Below are positions 21,490 to 33,678 of a stretch of 64,000 nucleotides of DNA, piece by piece. This stretch comes from Euglena gracilis (taxonomy: Eukaryota > Euglenida > Euglenophyceae > Euglenales). The notes beneath the pieces are model-generated. The model was given only the letters and a program-made list of their open reading frames with translations, did no database searches and was not told the origin of the DNA. The position numbers were made by a program, and so were the translations under genes. How positions within the stretch are numbered: position 1 is the first letter of the stretch; each line of letters begins with the position of its first letter. The stretch spans positions 48,711,847 through 48,775,846 of the forward strand of contig CP154954.1 in NCBI GenBank assembly GCA_039621445.1, in the 5' to 3' direction.

Positions 21490-24400
21490 ATGGGCTGCGT
21501 CTATTGTGTGGAGCAGTCAGAGGTTGCTATTGTTGAATCATGGGGAAAGTACGAAGCCACACATCTCCCTGGCATTCATTGTTTAGTTCCATGCAGAGAT
21601 CAAGTTGCCGGCAAATTGACTTTGAGGACACGAGAACTCCACATCAAAGTTGAAACTAAAACAGCTGACAATGTGTTTGTGACAGTGCTCATGCTCCTTT
21701 CTTCATCCCTTGTAGTTATTTTCCCATTTTATATCAGAGCTTGAAAGAACTTTTTGAGGATTTTGCCTTTCACTTTTTTTCCATGCAAAAATTTACCGAC
21801 ACTAACAGATTCTGCAGGGGCGCTGGGACATGCGAGCGAAGCGAGCGGCCCGGTGCCCCTGCTGTTAGTGTCGTTCTAAAAACCTATTTTGTGTGCCCGC
21901 ACGCCTGTCTTGAATTTCATTCTACCGAACCGCCTGGATGGAAATATTGCCAAATAAGTGGTTTCCTGAATGGAGATCCACCGACCTAAACAGATTCCGA
22001 TGTCTTGGAAATCGACCAACCTTTGTTTCATTTTTCTGAATGACATTTTGTTCCATTTTGGGCATTTTTGGCAACATCTACATTTCCCCAAATTCTCGAC
22101 CAATGAAACTGAAATTCCTGATTGTTAGATGATCAGGATCGTATCCGCCTGTTTCTGTTTCCACCAAAGAGTAGTAGCCTAGTAGGTCAATCTTTGTTCT
22201 TAATGGGATCCCCACCCCATTTTGCACAGCCAAAGGAAAAACCAGTGAAACCAGATTAGGGGAACCCCCTTTTCCATTTGTTTTATCGAAGCTTTGCATC
22301 GGTCACAAAGCTCAGTGGCCAGAACACAGGGTCAGTGACCTGAGGTTGTGGGTTCGAGCCCCACTGTGTGCATTTCCATTTTTGCACTAATGTGAAATGA
22401 TGTGCCTTGGGTTCAAAAACTGCATTCACAGTGGGGTTCACAATGGGCATTTTTTGAAGAAAAAAAACAAAACAATGTGCTCTTTTTAAAAAAAACATCA
22501 AAAAACAAAAGGGGAATTTCATTGAAAAAAAAACTCGTCCACACTACGAAACAGAGTCCTCGGGATCCTTTTTTCACCACAGCAGGTGCTTTTTGCATCT
22601 CAGCAACAAGAAACTCCAGGGATGAAGGGGCTTTCAGACTGGCCTCCCACACGAGGTTTTGCCGCTTGGCCACGAAGAACAATCTATAAAAAAAATGAAG
22701 AATCAAAATTTCGCTTTTCAACTTCACCTATTTCAACATTTACTGATTTTAGCAGGGGCACCGTTACAATGAAACGGGTTTAAAGACAGGAGCCCGTTTC
22801 TTTGAAACGATTTTCAGAGGGGCGCCTTTACTATAAAACGGTTTTCTGAGGGGCGCCGTTTTCTTGACAAAAACCACAAAAAAAAAACGGGAAAAAAGCG
22901 TCCGTACGGGTTACTAATCGTCGAACGTTGTTCAAGACAGGCGTGCGGGCCCTGCAAAATAGGTTTCAGAACAATCGACTGCACTAACAATTTTAGCAGG
23001 GGCGCCGGAGGCGCCAGGCCGCCCGGCGCCCCTGCTAAAACCGCTAGTGGCAGTTGATTTTTGTATAAAAACTTTTTTTCTGGGCTCGATGTCTGTCTTG
23101 AATTTCTGCTGATTTAAATGGAATTCAGGCTAAAATTGTTTAGGTCATTCCATTCAGGCGCCCGCTTAGGTCAGTCAATTTCCAAGCCGTAGAAATCTGT
23201 TGCTGGTCAGATTCGGAATTTTTAGTGAAATTTTGGACATTTTTGGAGTTTTACTTTTCTTCGAAATTTTGGGCACCATGGAGTTCAGGGAGCATTTTTA
23301 GCCTAGTCAGAGTGAATTTTTTCGGTCAGAGGGCAAAGATGACAGTTTTATTTTCTTGTCAATTCAAAGTTTTTTGTCCATTCTGACTTGCATGGCTGTC
23401 ATCGCCCACATAGCTGGATGGAGATGTGTGTTCGAACTGCACCATAGTTGGCAATTTGTTTTTTTTTGGATGCTGTTTTTTTTTCAAAATTCAACAATGT
23501 TTTTTAAAAAACAACAAAAAATACCCATGAGGTTTTGCACAGAAAAAATTTTGAAAGCATATTTTCACTCATTTTGGCAATTTTGGGTCATTTCTGCCAA
23601 AAAATCCTTCCACAAAAAAGTGAAAAAAGTCATAACACAACATTGTTTTGCATTTTTGGATGGTTTTGACCATTTTTTTGGCAGTGTTTGAATTTAGTGT
23701 CAGCGGCCCAAAAAAGGCTGAATGCCAAGATTTTCGAGGTGTTCGCTGTGAAGTGTGTAGTGTTTGGTGGCACTGGAAGTGTGTGGATCTCCGACATCCA
23801 TCCAGATTTGGGTGGATGTGCGAGGGCTGTCGCAACGCTATGCAGTAGTTCGGTTTCAGTTGTGCAGTCCTGGTCGTGATTGTGTCTGGGTTATTTTTGT
23901 CACGTTTCTGTACTTACCACGTTTTCAGCTCTTTTTGAGCTCTGGGACACTAGAACCAAACCTGCGTGTGCAATTCTGCATTCACATATTCGTCATCTGT
24001 TCCATCAGTTACCAGGCAGGTACAAGTACAAGTAAACGGGCGCCCCTCTGAAAACCGTTTTAAAGAAACGGGCGCCTGCCTGTCTTGAAAACCGTTTTAT
24101 TGAAACGGATGCCTGTCTTGAAAACCGTTTCATTGTAACGGCGCCCCTGCTAAGTTCCGTTAATGTCATTAAATTTTTAGGACAGGCGTCGGGCCCTGGA
24201 AATAGATTTTAATGGAGGCTGGGTGGTCAGGGGGGAGATGAATTTGAGGGGGGGTCTGGCCGGGGCGGCGCACGCGGCGCTTTTGCTACGGGCCAAATTT
24301 AGGACATTTTTTAAAAAAAATTGAAAAATAAAAAATTTCGGTAGTTTTTCAGACCGGGACAGCAGTTGTTTAATGAAATAATGTCGAAAAAATTCAGTCC

Positions 24401-27400
24401 AAGTTTTTTGGGGCATTTTGTGGGTCAGATTGTTTTGTGACCGCCTAGGCAGAGGGGGGGGGATGAGGGGGGGTCGGGTGGGGGGGGGGGGCGCCACAGC
24501 ATGCGTTGCGCCACGGCGCCAGGGGGGGGGATGGCGTCCGGCAAAATGGCGCCATCTATACAAACAAGCCATTCACCTCCAAATGTTGAGTCTCAAATCA
24601 TTTTCTGAACATCCACTTAGGCGGCCGGATTTGCACTCAAGTTTTTTTATGATTTGCGCACTTGCACTGCAGTATTCAAGCCGGTTCAGTCACCCCGTCG
24701 GCACCAGTTCCAAGTGTCGTAACAGCCGGTGTGTGCCTCTCACCTGTTTGATGTACGAGAGCACCAGTCTCACCCTCGGCCCTATTCACGTCACTCGGTA
24801 AGCAGCATGCACACCAAACCACCGGGAGTTAATGCCCTACAACACAGGGGTGTAACAGTTCATTAACTGTCTTCCGTGTGTCAGGGTACAGGGTCCCAGA
24901 AATTTCGTAAAATGGTCGAATTTGCGCAAATGAGCCCATTTCAAAGAAGAAACCCTTAAGTGCAAATCCGGCCGCCTAAGATCCAGCAAAAAATCAACCA
25001 ATGTAACCAATATGGTTTTTGCATTTTCAGAACGTCGCAGGGCAAAAAAACACCCCATTCAATCAAGTGACCACCCCAGAATGACATGAAAAATGAAAAA
25101 TTAAACACAATAGTGGGGAACACAGGGGGGAACACAAACGTGTTTTTTTTACATTTTTGGATTTTGGCAAAATTTGCTTTTTCTTGGCATTTTTGGGATT
25201 TTTTTTTTGAATATCTGAAAAATATCTGATCCAAAAAATTCCTCATTTTTTGTCCGATTTTCCGCCGACGCTTAAAATTTTGTCAAAAAATTTCCACTTT
25301 TGTAAATAATTGGCATTGCATTTTTTGTCAACAAAATGCTTATTTTTATGCAAAATGAGAAATTTTCCCCGGCGGAGCCGAAAATTCCTTTCCAATGTAC
25401 ATCCTGGGAGATCCTAAAGAATTTTGTATGCAATTTGCGGTTTTTTTTTGTGGGTTTTTTTGTTTTTTTTCTGTGGTTTTTTTTTTGTTTTTTTTGTGTT
25501 GTTTTGCGTCGTGTTTTTTTGGGGGGTTCCATGTGTTTCCCCCCTGGTAAACAGCGTGGAAAAGATTTCAAATGAACAATGTAAGAGTGGGATCGAATGT
25601 GTAGGCGCCACTGACCTCCCTTCAATGGTTGGGTTTTGGTGCGGGTGGGTGGTGTATCACACCGAGAGGCCCCGAAACAGTTTTGAGCGGAGAGAGTGAA
25701 GCAAAGGGCTTTAGAATGGAAAGAAAGAGTGCGACACCAACCGTCACCATCATGTTCATGCAGGGTTGCTTGCATTCCTTGAATCTGTTCTGTCATATCC
25801 CCCCCCCCCGATCTTGTCCCATACCTTGGCCCACAACAGTCCCGGTGTGGGACAAGATCGGGGACAACAAGGGGGTCAACAAATTTCCTTTTGTGGACCC
25901 TTCCTTAACCCAGGCCATTGGCCGGGCATGAGACAAGATTGGGGACAAGATCAAGATCGGGGGGGGGGGATGATAATGAGGAAGGACCCCAAGATAGTTC
26001 TGTCTCAAATTAGTCCCAGACCCTCCCCCATTGTTCCTGACCTGAACTCTCAACCAGTTGACCCCCCACCCCAAATGGCCCAAATTTCATTGATTTTTCA
26101 TCGAAAACCCCCCAAAAATTCAGTGCCTTTGGCGCTGGAACCCTGCCCCTCTCTGGGAAGTCAGCCGGTCCGAGTGACTAGCGAAGTCAACTGTGGGGGG
26201 GGGGGGGGTCCAGCAGCCCCAACCCTCCCCAGTTGACAAACAAAGTCAACCGAACCGGGGGCGGTCCGAAAATGAAGTCAACCCAACTATCTACCTCCAA
26301 GGATGGCTGGAGACAAAGACCTATCAGAGGCAACTGCGCTTCCATAAGCCTGCAGTTTTCTTTCAAGACCGTAGGCGTCCAAAAAATGCAATTGGAACGA
26401 AAATTGAGAGCAGCAATTCCAAATTTAAGGCCTGTTTTTTTTTTGAAAGAAAGCATTTTCTTCTTTTTCAAAAATATACGGAACATATTATCCCTGGGTA
26501 TAGTATTTTGTGCATTTTTTTGCAACGTTCATGTTTCCTTTTTTTGCAAGTTTTTTTTGCAACTATGCGCAAAACCAAAAGAAACAAATGAATTTTTACA
26601 TTTTTATATCTTTCAAATGTGAACTCCTGCGAAAGGAGACCAGGCAGAGGGGAGGGGTTGCAGCGCGCGCCGGGAGGTCCAGTGGGGCAGAACATGCGGT
26701 GCTTGCATTGTGGCGTGGGCCAAAATTTGGTCATTTTCTTCGGAAAAATGTTGATGTTTTGGCCATTCTTCGGGTCGGGATGGTGATTTTTCAAGGAAAC
26801 ATACAGGAAAAATAGTTTTAATTTTCGGGCTATTTTACGAGGGGTCAAAATTTTTTGAAACCCCCCAGCAAGGCTGGCAGTAAAAAGAATTTTTTTTTGA
26901 AAAAAGAACACAAAAAAATCCAACAAGGGTTGGAGGAATATTCTTTTGAATGGGAATTTTGGTAGGGTTTTCCCATCGGCCATCACATACACAGCGATTT
27001 CCAGGGGGATTTTGCCTGTGCCCAGGCTGGGCCGCCGGGCTGCCGGGACGTGCCTCCGGGTCGCCGCTGGGCAGGAGAAAAAGTCCCTTTTCAGAAAAGC
27101 CATCTTTTATGGCATTTTTTAAAATTCAAATCCCGACCCGGCTCGGCAGCTTGGGGTCGGCCTGACCTCCCAGCCTGGGCGCAGCTGGATCTGGTGGAGC
27201 ATGCTGTCCTGGCTGTTGGCCTGATGGCCCAGCCCGGCCTGACTTCCTTGCATTCCACCCTAAAAGGGGCTGCTGCCGGGGGGGGGGTTCCCATCCCTCC
27301 TAGTTTAGTCGTCCTCTGCCAAGGAGCTGCATATTTGAAGACCAAAAAAAATCTTCATTTTTGCTGGGCTTTTTGAAAAACTCAACATCCAGTATTGTTG

Positions 27401-30400
27401 AGCACCACACGTTCAGGGCAGACATTTATCAAGCCAAAACAAAATTTGTTGTTTGGGCGACTGGGACCAACAGACTGGATCAAAATGTGAACAGCAGTTT
27501 CAACCGAAATTGCAGCGGTGTGACGCTTGGCTTTCAGTTGTTGGGAGAGGGGGAGGGGACAGGTGGAAAACAACAGGGCAGGGATGGGATGCAGTAGCCT
27601 GAGAAACAATATTGGTTGAAACCCATGTTCAGCAGCATTTTGCACGCAGAAATATAGGGGGTGATAGCTTCGGAACCAGTCGTACACCTGCAGTGCGGTA
27701 TTGTGTCTCTTCCCTCCCCCACGTACATAACATCCCTGATACCCTCAAAACTCCCCTGGTGTATTTATGGGGAGGTCCAATAAAGGCAAAATCCCCTGGA
27801 CTGGTCACCAGCGGCCTTGGACGGGTCACTGGAGGCCAAAAAAAGTGCGATTGGGAGGGAGGGTGTTACTTAATTGGGGTGGCATTTATGTCGGGAGTGG
27901 TTCCATATCTATTAAAATATGCTGTGTGGTACAGTGTCATGTGGTGTGAGGAAGCTGGACGATGCAAACTTAAAAACAGGAGGGGCTCGTTGCTGGGTTT
28001 TGCAATGCGAGTACCCCTGGGCCAAGGTGCTGGACACCGGCCTGCGGCAGGCCTTCTATGAGCTGTCCCATCCAGGCTGAATTTTGAAGGTGAGGCCGAC
28101 CCCGCTCCGGGAGGGGGGGTAATGCCTGGCTGCCAGACACTCAAAGGCCCTCCGACATCCCCCTCTGCCGGGGGTTGGACATACTCAGCCTAGTCCCATC
28201 CAGACCAGCAGCTGCACTCTTATGTCCTGAACAATGCCCACACAGGCGCTTTGGTTGGCTCTGAAGGGGGAGGGTTGCACCGGTTATTGCTTAAGGGTTC
28301 GCAGTGCCCCGGGGGGGGGGGGCTGAATTCAGGGGGGAGAAAATTGCACCGTGCAATTTTTGCAGTTTTGTGCAATTTTCGATTTTCCTGAAATGTGCAA
28401 TTTTTGGCAATTTTGTGCAATTAATTGCACATGGCCCAGGATATTTTGTTTTGGAAAATGTCAGTTTTTGATGCCTTTGAGAGCTTACCGGTTTTTTTTT
28501 TTGCTGGGAAACTGATGTGCGTAGTGAAAATTTCCGTTCAAAGGCTGTTTATTGTTGGTTTACTCAGTGTGCGAACCCTAACTTGAGTCCCCTGCCCAAG
28601 TGTCTTCCAACAGAAAAGGAAAAGGAAAAAGGAAGAAAAAAGGAGTTTTTTTATTTTTTTTGGAAAACCGTGCAATACGTTTTTTTTGGTTTTCGTGGTG
28701 CATGGTCCCTGGCATTCTTGTGAAGTCTGTCCATGCCTCTACACGTCGTCGGGTTTTCAAATTTCTCAAGGCGCAAGGTCGCCCCCTGACCCTCCCCCCC
28801 AAAGTAGGGGGCACCCGCTGGAACTCTTGCAGGGTTTTCCCCCTCAAGAAAAGGACCCTGTTACTGTGCAGGGACGCTTTTAAATGGTGGTGTGAGCATC
28901 TTTTGGAAATGAAAAATTTTTTAGCATCGGAAGTACAGCGCATGACACGTTGCGTCTTCCGCTGGATGATGAAAAAATTCAGGATGTCCACTATGATGCT
29001 GTTCAATGGTGACATTGATGGCCGCTTTGTTTGACCGCGGCGGACTGCTGCCCAACAGGCTTCACCTGTTTTGCTGTGCCGCGCTGTCATTTTTGGATGT
29101 TCTTGACAAAGGAACAAGATGAGTCTCCAAGTAGGTGCATGTGTGCATGCTCGTTACAAGGGATCCAATGCAATCTCCAAGTATGTGCAATTTTGTGCAA
29201 TTTTGTGCAATTTTGTGCACTTTTGTGCAATTTTTTTTGCACTGCAATTTTTGACCTTCCGATGTGCAATTTCTCCCCCCCCCCCTGCTGAACTGCAGCT
29301 AGTCCAAATCTGCCCAGTGGGAATTCCAGTGGACTCCCCGGCGGGGGTCCGCCAGCAGGGCTAGCTAGTGGAAAGATTGAAAAAGATTGAATTTTTTTTC
29401 AAAACTTGCCAAAAATGGCCATATTTGGCCATGTTTGGGATTTTTTTTTGGAACATTTAAAACCTGATGTCCACCTCGGCACACAGCGCCGAAAATTTTT
29501 TTCCAGTCAGGGGGGACCCCCGGACACCGGCATTAAGTGAGCGTTGGTTTTGTACAGAGGGGTCCCTCCTCCCTCGGAGTAAGAGGCGGGGTCCAACCCC
29601 CCCCCCCCCTCAGGCCCCCTCATTTTCTTCTTGCTCCAAGAAAACATCCAAGGCTGGGGTCGAGTGGAATACCAAAGCAAATAGAAATAAGGGAACAGTG
29701 AGAGGACACATCCATTTTGATTGTGTGATCAGTTCTGAGTCGGACGTTCACAACGCTGGAGAGCCTTTGTGACCTGGTCAGGGCCCAGATCCCGAAGTAC
29801 GAGCTCGACCAGCTGTTTTTGGCGAAGGATGAGATCGCCAAAACCCTGAAAACCGAGCTGGAGCATGAAATGAATCAGTTTGGCTACACGATCGTGCAGA
29901 CCCTCATCACGGACATAGACCCTGCTCCGCTTTATGCTTGAAACCACAACCTCATCAGCTCATCGTCTATGCTTTGGAAATTCTGTCGGTGTGAGTTGAT
30001 TTCCACCATCGTCATAAAGCGCTCGTTTAGAGAAAACAAAAGCAAACAAACGCATACGCACATATCCAACCTCCGCATGTGACCAAGTGTGCCCGAGTCA
30101 ACCTGTGCTTTTGCTGCGAAAGCGCATTAAAAAACTCCTCCAAAAGGGAAGCACTGTTTCTTTTGATTTGACTTTAACATGCCACGTTGACGTCGTGTAC
30201 TGTGGCATTTTTTTTTCTTTTTCAATCTGGCAAGCGATTTCCAGAATACCAAGCATGCTTCAGAATCAGACGCAACGGTGAAGCGTGCTGGACAGGCTTC
30301 TTCAAAGCAGTCTCCTCTCCTCCAACTTAGCAACAAACTGTTACCGGCTGACAGGGATAAGATCAGACAGACCGCAGGAGAGTTCGACAGACCTGTCCTA

Positions 30401-33357
30401 TATGGTGGCCAGATGTTTCTTTTAAAGGCTGGCGACCCGTGGGCTAAGTTACCCCCCCCCCCCCCACCAGAATGCTGTAGTTACCCCATAGCACAAGGCA
30501 CATTAGTTTGGTTCAAAAGGGGTGTTGTTATCATAGAGGGGGGGAAGGGGGGTTTCCAGAAAAAAAAGAAAGATGAGTTGGGGGATGGCCACAGGCCCCC
30601 TCTCCCCACCACCCAGGGTATTAAGTGAGCGTTGGTTTTGTCCAGGATGGAAGGGGTCAAACTATTGGGGTCCATATCCCCCTTTCCCCTTTCAGACCAA
30701 GGGTGAGGGGGTGTCCGGGACCGACCCAGAAACCAAAATTATTTTTCTTTGGCACTTCGTGCCGGTGAAGATGAAATTTTGAGTGTACGGTTGGCCGATA
30801 CTTTTTTCAGCAAAAAAGTGCGCGAGAACGCCACTTTTGGGCCTGTTTGTCAAGGGCCGAATTATTCCGGTGCATTCCACTAAAAAATTTTTGCCCAGGG
30901 GAAGTGGGGTCCGACCCTCCCCTCCAGGGGGAGGGAGAGGGGTCCAGACCACCCCGCCTCCCCTCCTCTCTGCCACTTAAATACCCTGCCCCCACCGTCC
31001 GTCACCCCCCCCCCCCTGTGCTGGCCCGGAGGGCATGGAATTCGAGACTGTGGTCACTGCTGCAATGTGCGAAAACGTTGTACACAGAACTTCCCAATTT
31101 TTTCCTGTTGCCATCTTGCCTATGTTGATTACTCTCTGGGAAACTGCAGCAAAAACAATAAAACCTTCTTTCAAATATTGTTCACAAATTACGTGATCTG
31201 ACGCTCCATGAAGACTCTTCCAGGTTACCAAAAGCCGTTATTTATAACTCATTGTTGGCCTGGATGCAAAGCAAACTTGAGTGCAAGGACTCCATAGATT
31301 GTCAAATGAAGCCTGGGGCTATGAATGACATCAACGCTGCCCAGCGATTGCGTGTCGCCTTCATACTTCCTTTCCTCTGTTCGTTGCCGAGTCGGCTACT
31401 TGAATTTTTCCAACATTTCTGAATCTTGCAGCAGTTTCCAAAATCGTTCAGTTACGACTCTGCCCTGTCTCTGTCAGTGAAAGGCAGTATGGCAACGGCT
31501 CATGACAAGGCGGAGGCGGAGAAGTTGGCAATTGTCAAAGCAGCTGAGGCGGATGCCGAGAGCAAACGGCTCTCTAAGGGAGAGGGCCAAGGGATGGCAA
31601 CACTATCCTCTACATCAGCAGAATAGTGGAAGTGCAGTGGAATTGGGGCCTCTTTCCTGTTTCCCGAACCACCCCCCCCCCCCCGAAGAGCTTCCCCCGC
31701 CTACCATGATCCAAGGTGGCCACTTATTTTAAGGAAGCTTCCCATATCGTGGCCGAAGTTTATTCAAATTTGCATGATTCTGAAAAGAGTTTTACATGTT
31801 CTTTCGTATTCCCAGGAAACCGTTTTGTGCTGTTTGTTATGTTTACACTCCCCTGAACCTACGAAAAGAATTTTTAAGATTTACAAAGTGCAAAGTTGTG
31901 TCCACAAGTCCACACTTTGTGCTGCTCTTGTATCAAAAGGTCCTCCCCCTCGTTGGGCGTTGGCCTGGCCGAGCAACGCAAGGCGATCATTATGGGCCTC
32001 CATGACTCCATTCGAATGTTCACAGCCCGACAGAGGTACCCCATAGACGTTACCCCTTCATTTACAGGACAGCTGTGTGTCCTTTGTGTTTTTTTTTTCG
32101 TAGTTGAGGAGATGCCTCTCCCCCACACTAACATCACGCAGTCGGAGGTGATGGAGCTGCTCCTCATGAATCAGTACTTCGACACCCTGAAGGAGATGAC
32201 CGCTTCCTCTCACGCGAAGACAATCTTTGTTCCCCACGACCCGGTCGCAGGCCGGGCCATCCCCTGGAGTTGTGTGATACCGCTGCTGGTCCGTTGCTCA
32301 CTCCAAAAGTGTTGGACAGGGTGGTGCATGAACCCCCACCCCAAGACAAAGCATCTAATTGAGAGCATGCATCCATTTGAGGGCCCCTGGGGGTTGCTGA
32401 GCTTGGGTTAGAATTCGGGCTGCCTTGCTAATTCCCTCCGGGGGCTGTGCAGGCTGGGCCGTACCAAATGGGACAATTGCCAAAAAATCACCTGCAGAAC
32501 ACAGCTTTGAAAAGAAAATGAGCGTCTGGTGACTCCCCAAAACCCCCTGAAAACCCTCAAAAACCCTTTTTTTTATATACCATTTTCGACCATTTCCCAG
32601 TTTTTTTTGGGTTTCACTCAGCAAAAGGGGGCTGGATGTTGGGCTGGTGGTACCCCGGAGGGGGGTGCTGTGCGGCTGGACCGGGCCAAAATCGACCTCT
32701 GGGGTCTGCAAAACCTTAGAGAGCCAATGACCCATACCTTTTAATGAGGTGCCAGCACCGATGGCATTGGTAGCCCAGCGATGATTCATTCTTCAAATGA
32801 ACTTCAGATGAAGGGGTTTTCTCTGAAATGCGAATTCCCTCCACTAAAACCACGCGCCAGAGAGAGAAGGGATACAGAAAACATCGCACTGTCCCCCAGA
32901 CGCCCCAGATGGAATTACAGCATTTTTCACACCGAATATTGCGTATGCCGTATCCTGGGGTGCTTGCTGGCGATGGGCTTTTTTAGCCTGCCCAAACGAG
33001 GGCATTTTCATTTATTTCATTTCGTCGAAAAAAGTGCTCAAACACAGTCAAAATTGGTGAAATGAAATGAGCGTTTTTCTCCTTACATGGTTTCCGTGCA
33101 TATTTTTTTGACTGAAATTTCAGTCCAGCTGCATTTGGATGATTTCCTTTTGGGCTGTAGCCCGGTCAAGCCTGGCAGTCACCTGGCCTCCTCCCCGCCG
33201 TCCTCCGCTGTGCTAACTGTATTCCCCATCCTTCAATTTGCGGGAAAAACAGCCTGACACATCACACCACATGTGGTGGCTCGCCCTCGCCCAGGGCATC
33301 GGGCAGCAGATACGACAGGGTTTGCTGGAGGCTGGTCAAAGCTTTAAAATGGACTGA
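21490..33357 (+). CDS. hypersensitive-induced-response (HIR) type SPFH/prohibitin-domain protein, split gene
   Basis: Exons that I can join: 21490-21684, about 28012-28075, 29733-29923, 31312-31351, 31478-about 31575, about 31956-32048, 32109-32243 and 33295-33357 (TGA 33355-33357). The first exon encodes MGCVYCVEQSEVAIVESWGK and VETKTADNVFVT. Gly2 with nearby Cys residues is the usual N-myristoylation/palmitoylation start of HIR proteins, so it should sit on membrane microdomains as an SPFH oligomer. Later exons give DLVRAQIPKYELDQLFLAKD, FGYTIVQTLITDIDP, AMNDINAAQRL, AHDKAEAEKLAIVKAAEADA, AEQRKAIIMGLHDSIRMF, NQYFDTLKEMTASSHAKTIF and a C-terminal GQQIRQGLLEAG. All are in HIR family order. 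The first intron (6.3 kb) is full of repeats. A short piece around the V-Q-Y region after exon 1 is not located, and the donor near 31575 and acceptor near 31956 are unresolved. Two donors would be GC. Confidence 0.85.
21808..21880. repeat. CTAACAG...GCAGGGGCGC inverted repeat
   Basis: ACTAACAGATTCTGCAGGGGCGC is mirrored by GTGCCCCTGCTGTTAGTG, with GCGAGCGAAGCGAGCGG between, forming a short hairpin unit in intron 1 of the HIR gene. The sequence just after it (AACCTATTTTGTGTGCCC) reappears inverted at about 22940-22980. It is therefore a relative of the repeats inside the 22749-24153 element. Confidence 0.7.
22301..22372 (+). tRNA. tRNA-like sequence (degenerate tRNA or SINE head)
   Basis: AAGCTCAGTGG fits the internal A box apart from its first base, and GGTTCGAGCC fits the B box at the right distance. 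The T arm (GTGGG TTCGAGC CCCAC) pairs perfectly. The acceptor stem (GGTCACA with TGTGTGC) pairs at only 5 of 7 positions, and the anticodon stem is reliably paired at only four positions, with an eight-base loop. I therefore cannot assign an anticodon. A pol III-type relic or the head of a short interspersed element is more likely than a working tRNA. Confidence 0.45.
22749..24153. mobile_element. 1.4-kb element with long terminal inverted repeats in HIR intron 1
   Basis: The left end reads TTAGCAGGGGCACCGTTACA followed by ATGAAACGGGTTTAAAGACAGG. The right end is its complement: CCTGTCTTGAAAACCGTTTC, then ATTGTAACGGCGCCCCTGCTAA. The inverted repeats extend about 100 bp, as internal CCGTTTC/GAAACGG subrepeats on both sides. 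Inside are a shorter hairpin with the same TTAGCAGGGGCGCC end (22990-23040) and a reading frame with half of a PHD finger. No transposase motif is seen, so autonomy is not established. Confidence 0.8.
23688..23848 (+). CDS. partial PHD-type zinc finger inside the inverted-repeat element
   Basis: After an acceptor-like TTTAGTGTCAG, the frame reads GVRCEVCSVWWHWKCVDL and then GWMCEGCRNAMQ with a stop. The spacing C-x2-C-x4-H-x2-C-x12-C-x2-C, with a Trp two residues before the penultimate Cys, is the C-terminal two thirds of a PHD finger (ligands 3 to 8). The first C-x2-C pair is missing and would have to come from an upstream exon. PHD fingers read histone tails in nuclear proteins and also occur in some transposon proteins. 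Its position within the terminal repeats suggests element cargo or an element gene, now probably incomplete. Confidence 0.6.
24154..25790. other. HIR intron 1 continued: T-run and G-run sequence, no gene
   Basis: GGACAGGCGTCGGGCCCTG at 24180 resembles 22940. A block at 24230-24560 has G runs and GCGCC palindromes. GGCGGCCGGATTTGCACT at 24620 is the inverse of AGTGCAAATCCGGCCGCC at 24958, bracketing 340 bp as another inverted-repeat unit. TTTTTTTTGTG repeats fill 25440-25530. Confidence 0.55.
25798..25970. mobile_element. poly-C inverted-repeat element, GATCTTGTCCC tag
   Basis: It begins TCCCCCCCCCCGATCTTGTC and ends GATCAAGATCGGGGGGGGGGA. Extra GGGACAAGATCGGGG copies lie inside in the opposite orientation. 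The left flank is TA but the right flank is TG, so the target duplication is uncertain. The layout otherwise matches the tag-plus-C-run elements. Confidence 0.6.
26190..28000. other. HIR intron 1 continued: repeats, no assigned gene
   Basis: AGTCAACTG and AGTTGAC tags bracket a G/C block at 26185-26280. 26640-26900 resembles 20350-20520 (GGGCCAAAATTTGG, TTCTTCGGAAAAATGTTGA). Between 27000 and 27300 a GC-rich patch keeps several frames open without a recognisable domain. A further exon of the HIR gene could be hidden before 28012. Confidence 0.4.
28600..29034 (+). pseudogene. possible hAT-transposase-like remnant in an HIR intron
   Basis: A frame open from 28600 to a TGA at 29032 contains LVKSVHASTRRRVFKFLKAQ, then LPPKVGGTRWNSCRVFPL and a helical tail FRWMMKKFRMSTMMLFNGDI. 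The TRWNS core after a Pro-containing strand resembles the conserved region of many hAT transposases, and the preceding basic helix fits. The catalytic D-D-E residues and the dimerisation region cannot be identified, so if real it is a fragment. It is of interest because several short elements here have hAT-style 8-bp duplications. Confidence 0.35.
29280..29620. repeat. partial relative of the 4.55-kb CTAGCTAG element
   Basis: CTGAACTGCAGCTAGTCCAA, then GGGGGTCCGCCAGCAGGGCT and AGCTAGTGGAAAG, match the order of motifs in the right half of 4551-4953 in inverted form. A later GGCACACAGCGCCGAAAATT resembles its GCGC core. No flanking duplication was found, so the copy is probably truncated. Confidence 0.55.
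30100..31250. other. HIR intron between exons 3 and 4, no gene assigned
   Basis: Two related TTAAGTGAGCGTTGGTTTTG motifs occur at about 29533 and 30630. They are linked to C-rich blocks and to CCCCCTTTCCCC/GGGGAGGG inverted stretches, so another repeat family is present. Frames here (for example 30278-30628) show no recognised domain. Confidence 0.4.
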
Positions 33358-33678
33358 ACTCTGTCCCCGACCACTGCTGTCTGGGGGCCTCCCCAGTCAG
33401 GGCGTCGCTGAAGCCAGAGAAGGGTACCAACTGCCTGCCAGAAGGCAGCCCCCGAAGCGACTACCTGGAAGGTGTCAAAGTTGATGTGGGCCAAAGTTGG
33501 ACGAAAATGCACCTGGCACACATCATTGGTTGATTCCCAGTTGTTTTTTTCCTCGCAGTTTTCGAGCCTGGCTGGACCTTGGCCCCATTCCGATCGGGAC
33601 AGCCAGAAATTTTTCCAGCCAGCCCGAATTTCCTTTCCTCTGAACTTCCTCTGAGCTGGATCCTTCACTGGAGGGTTA

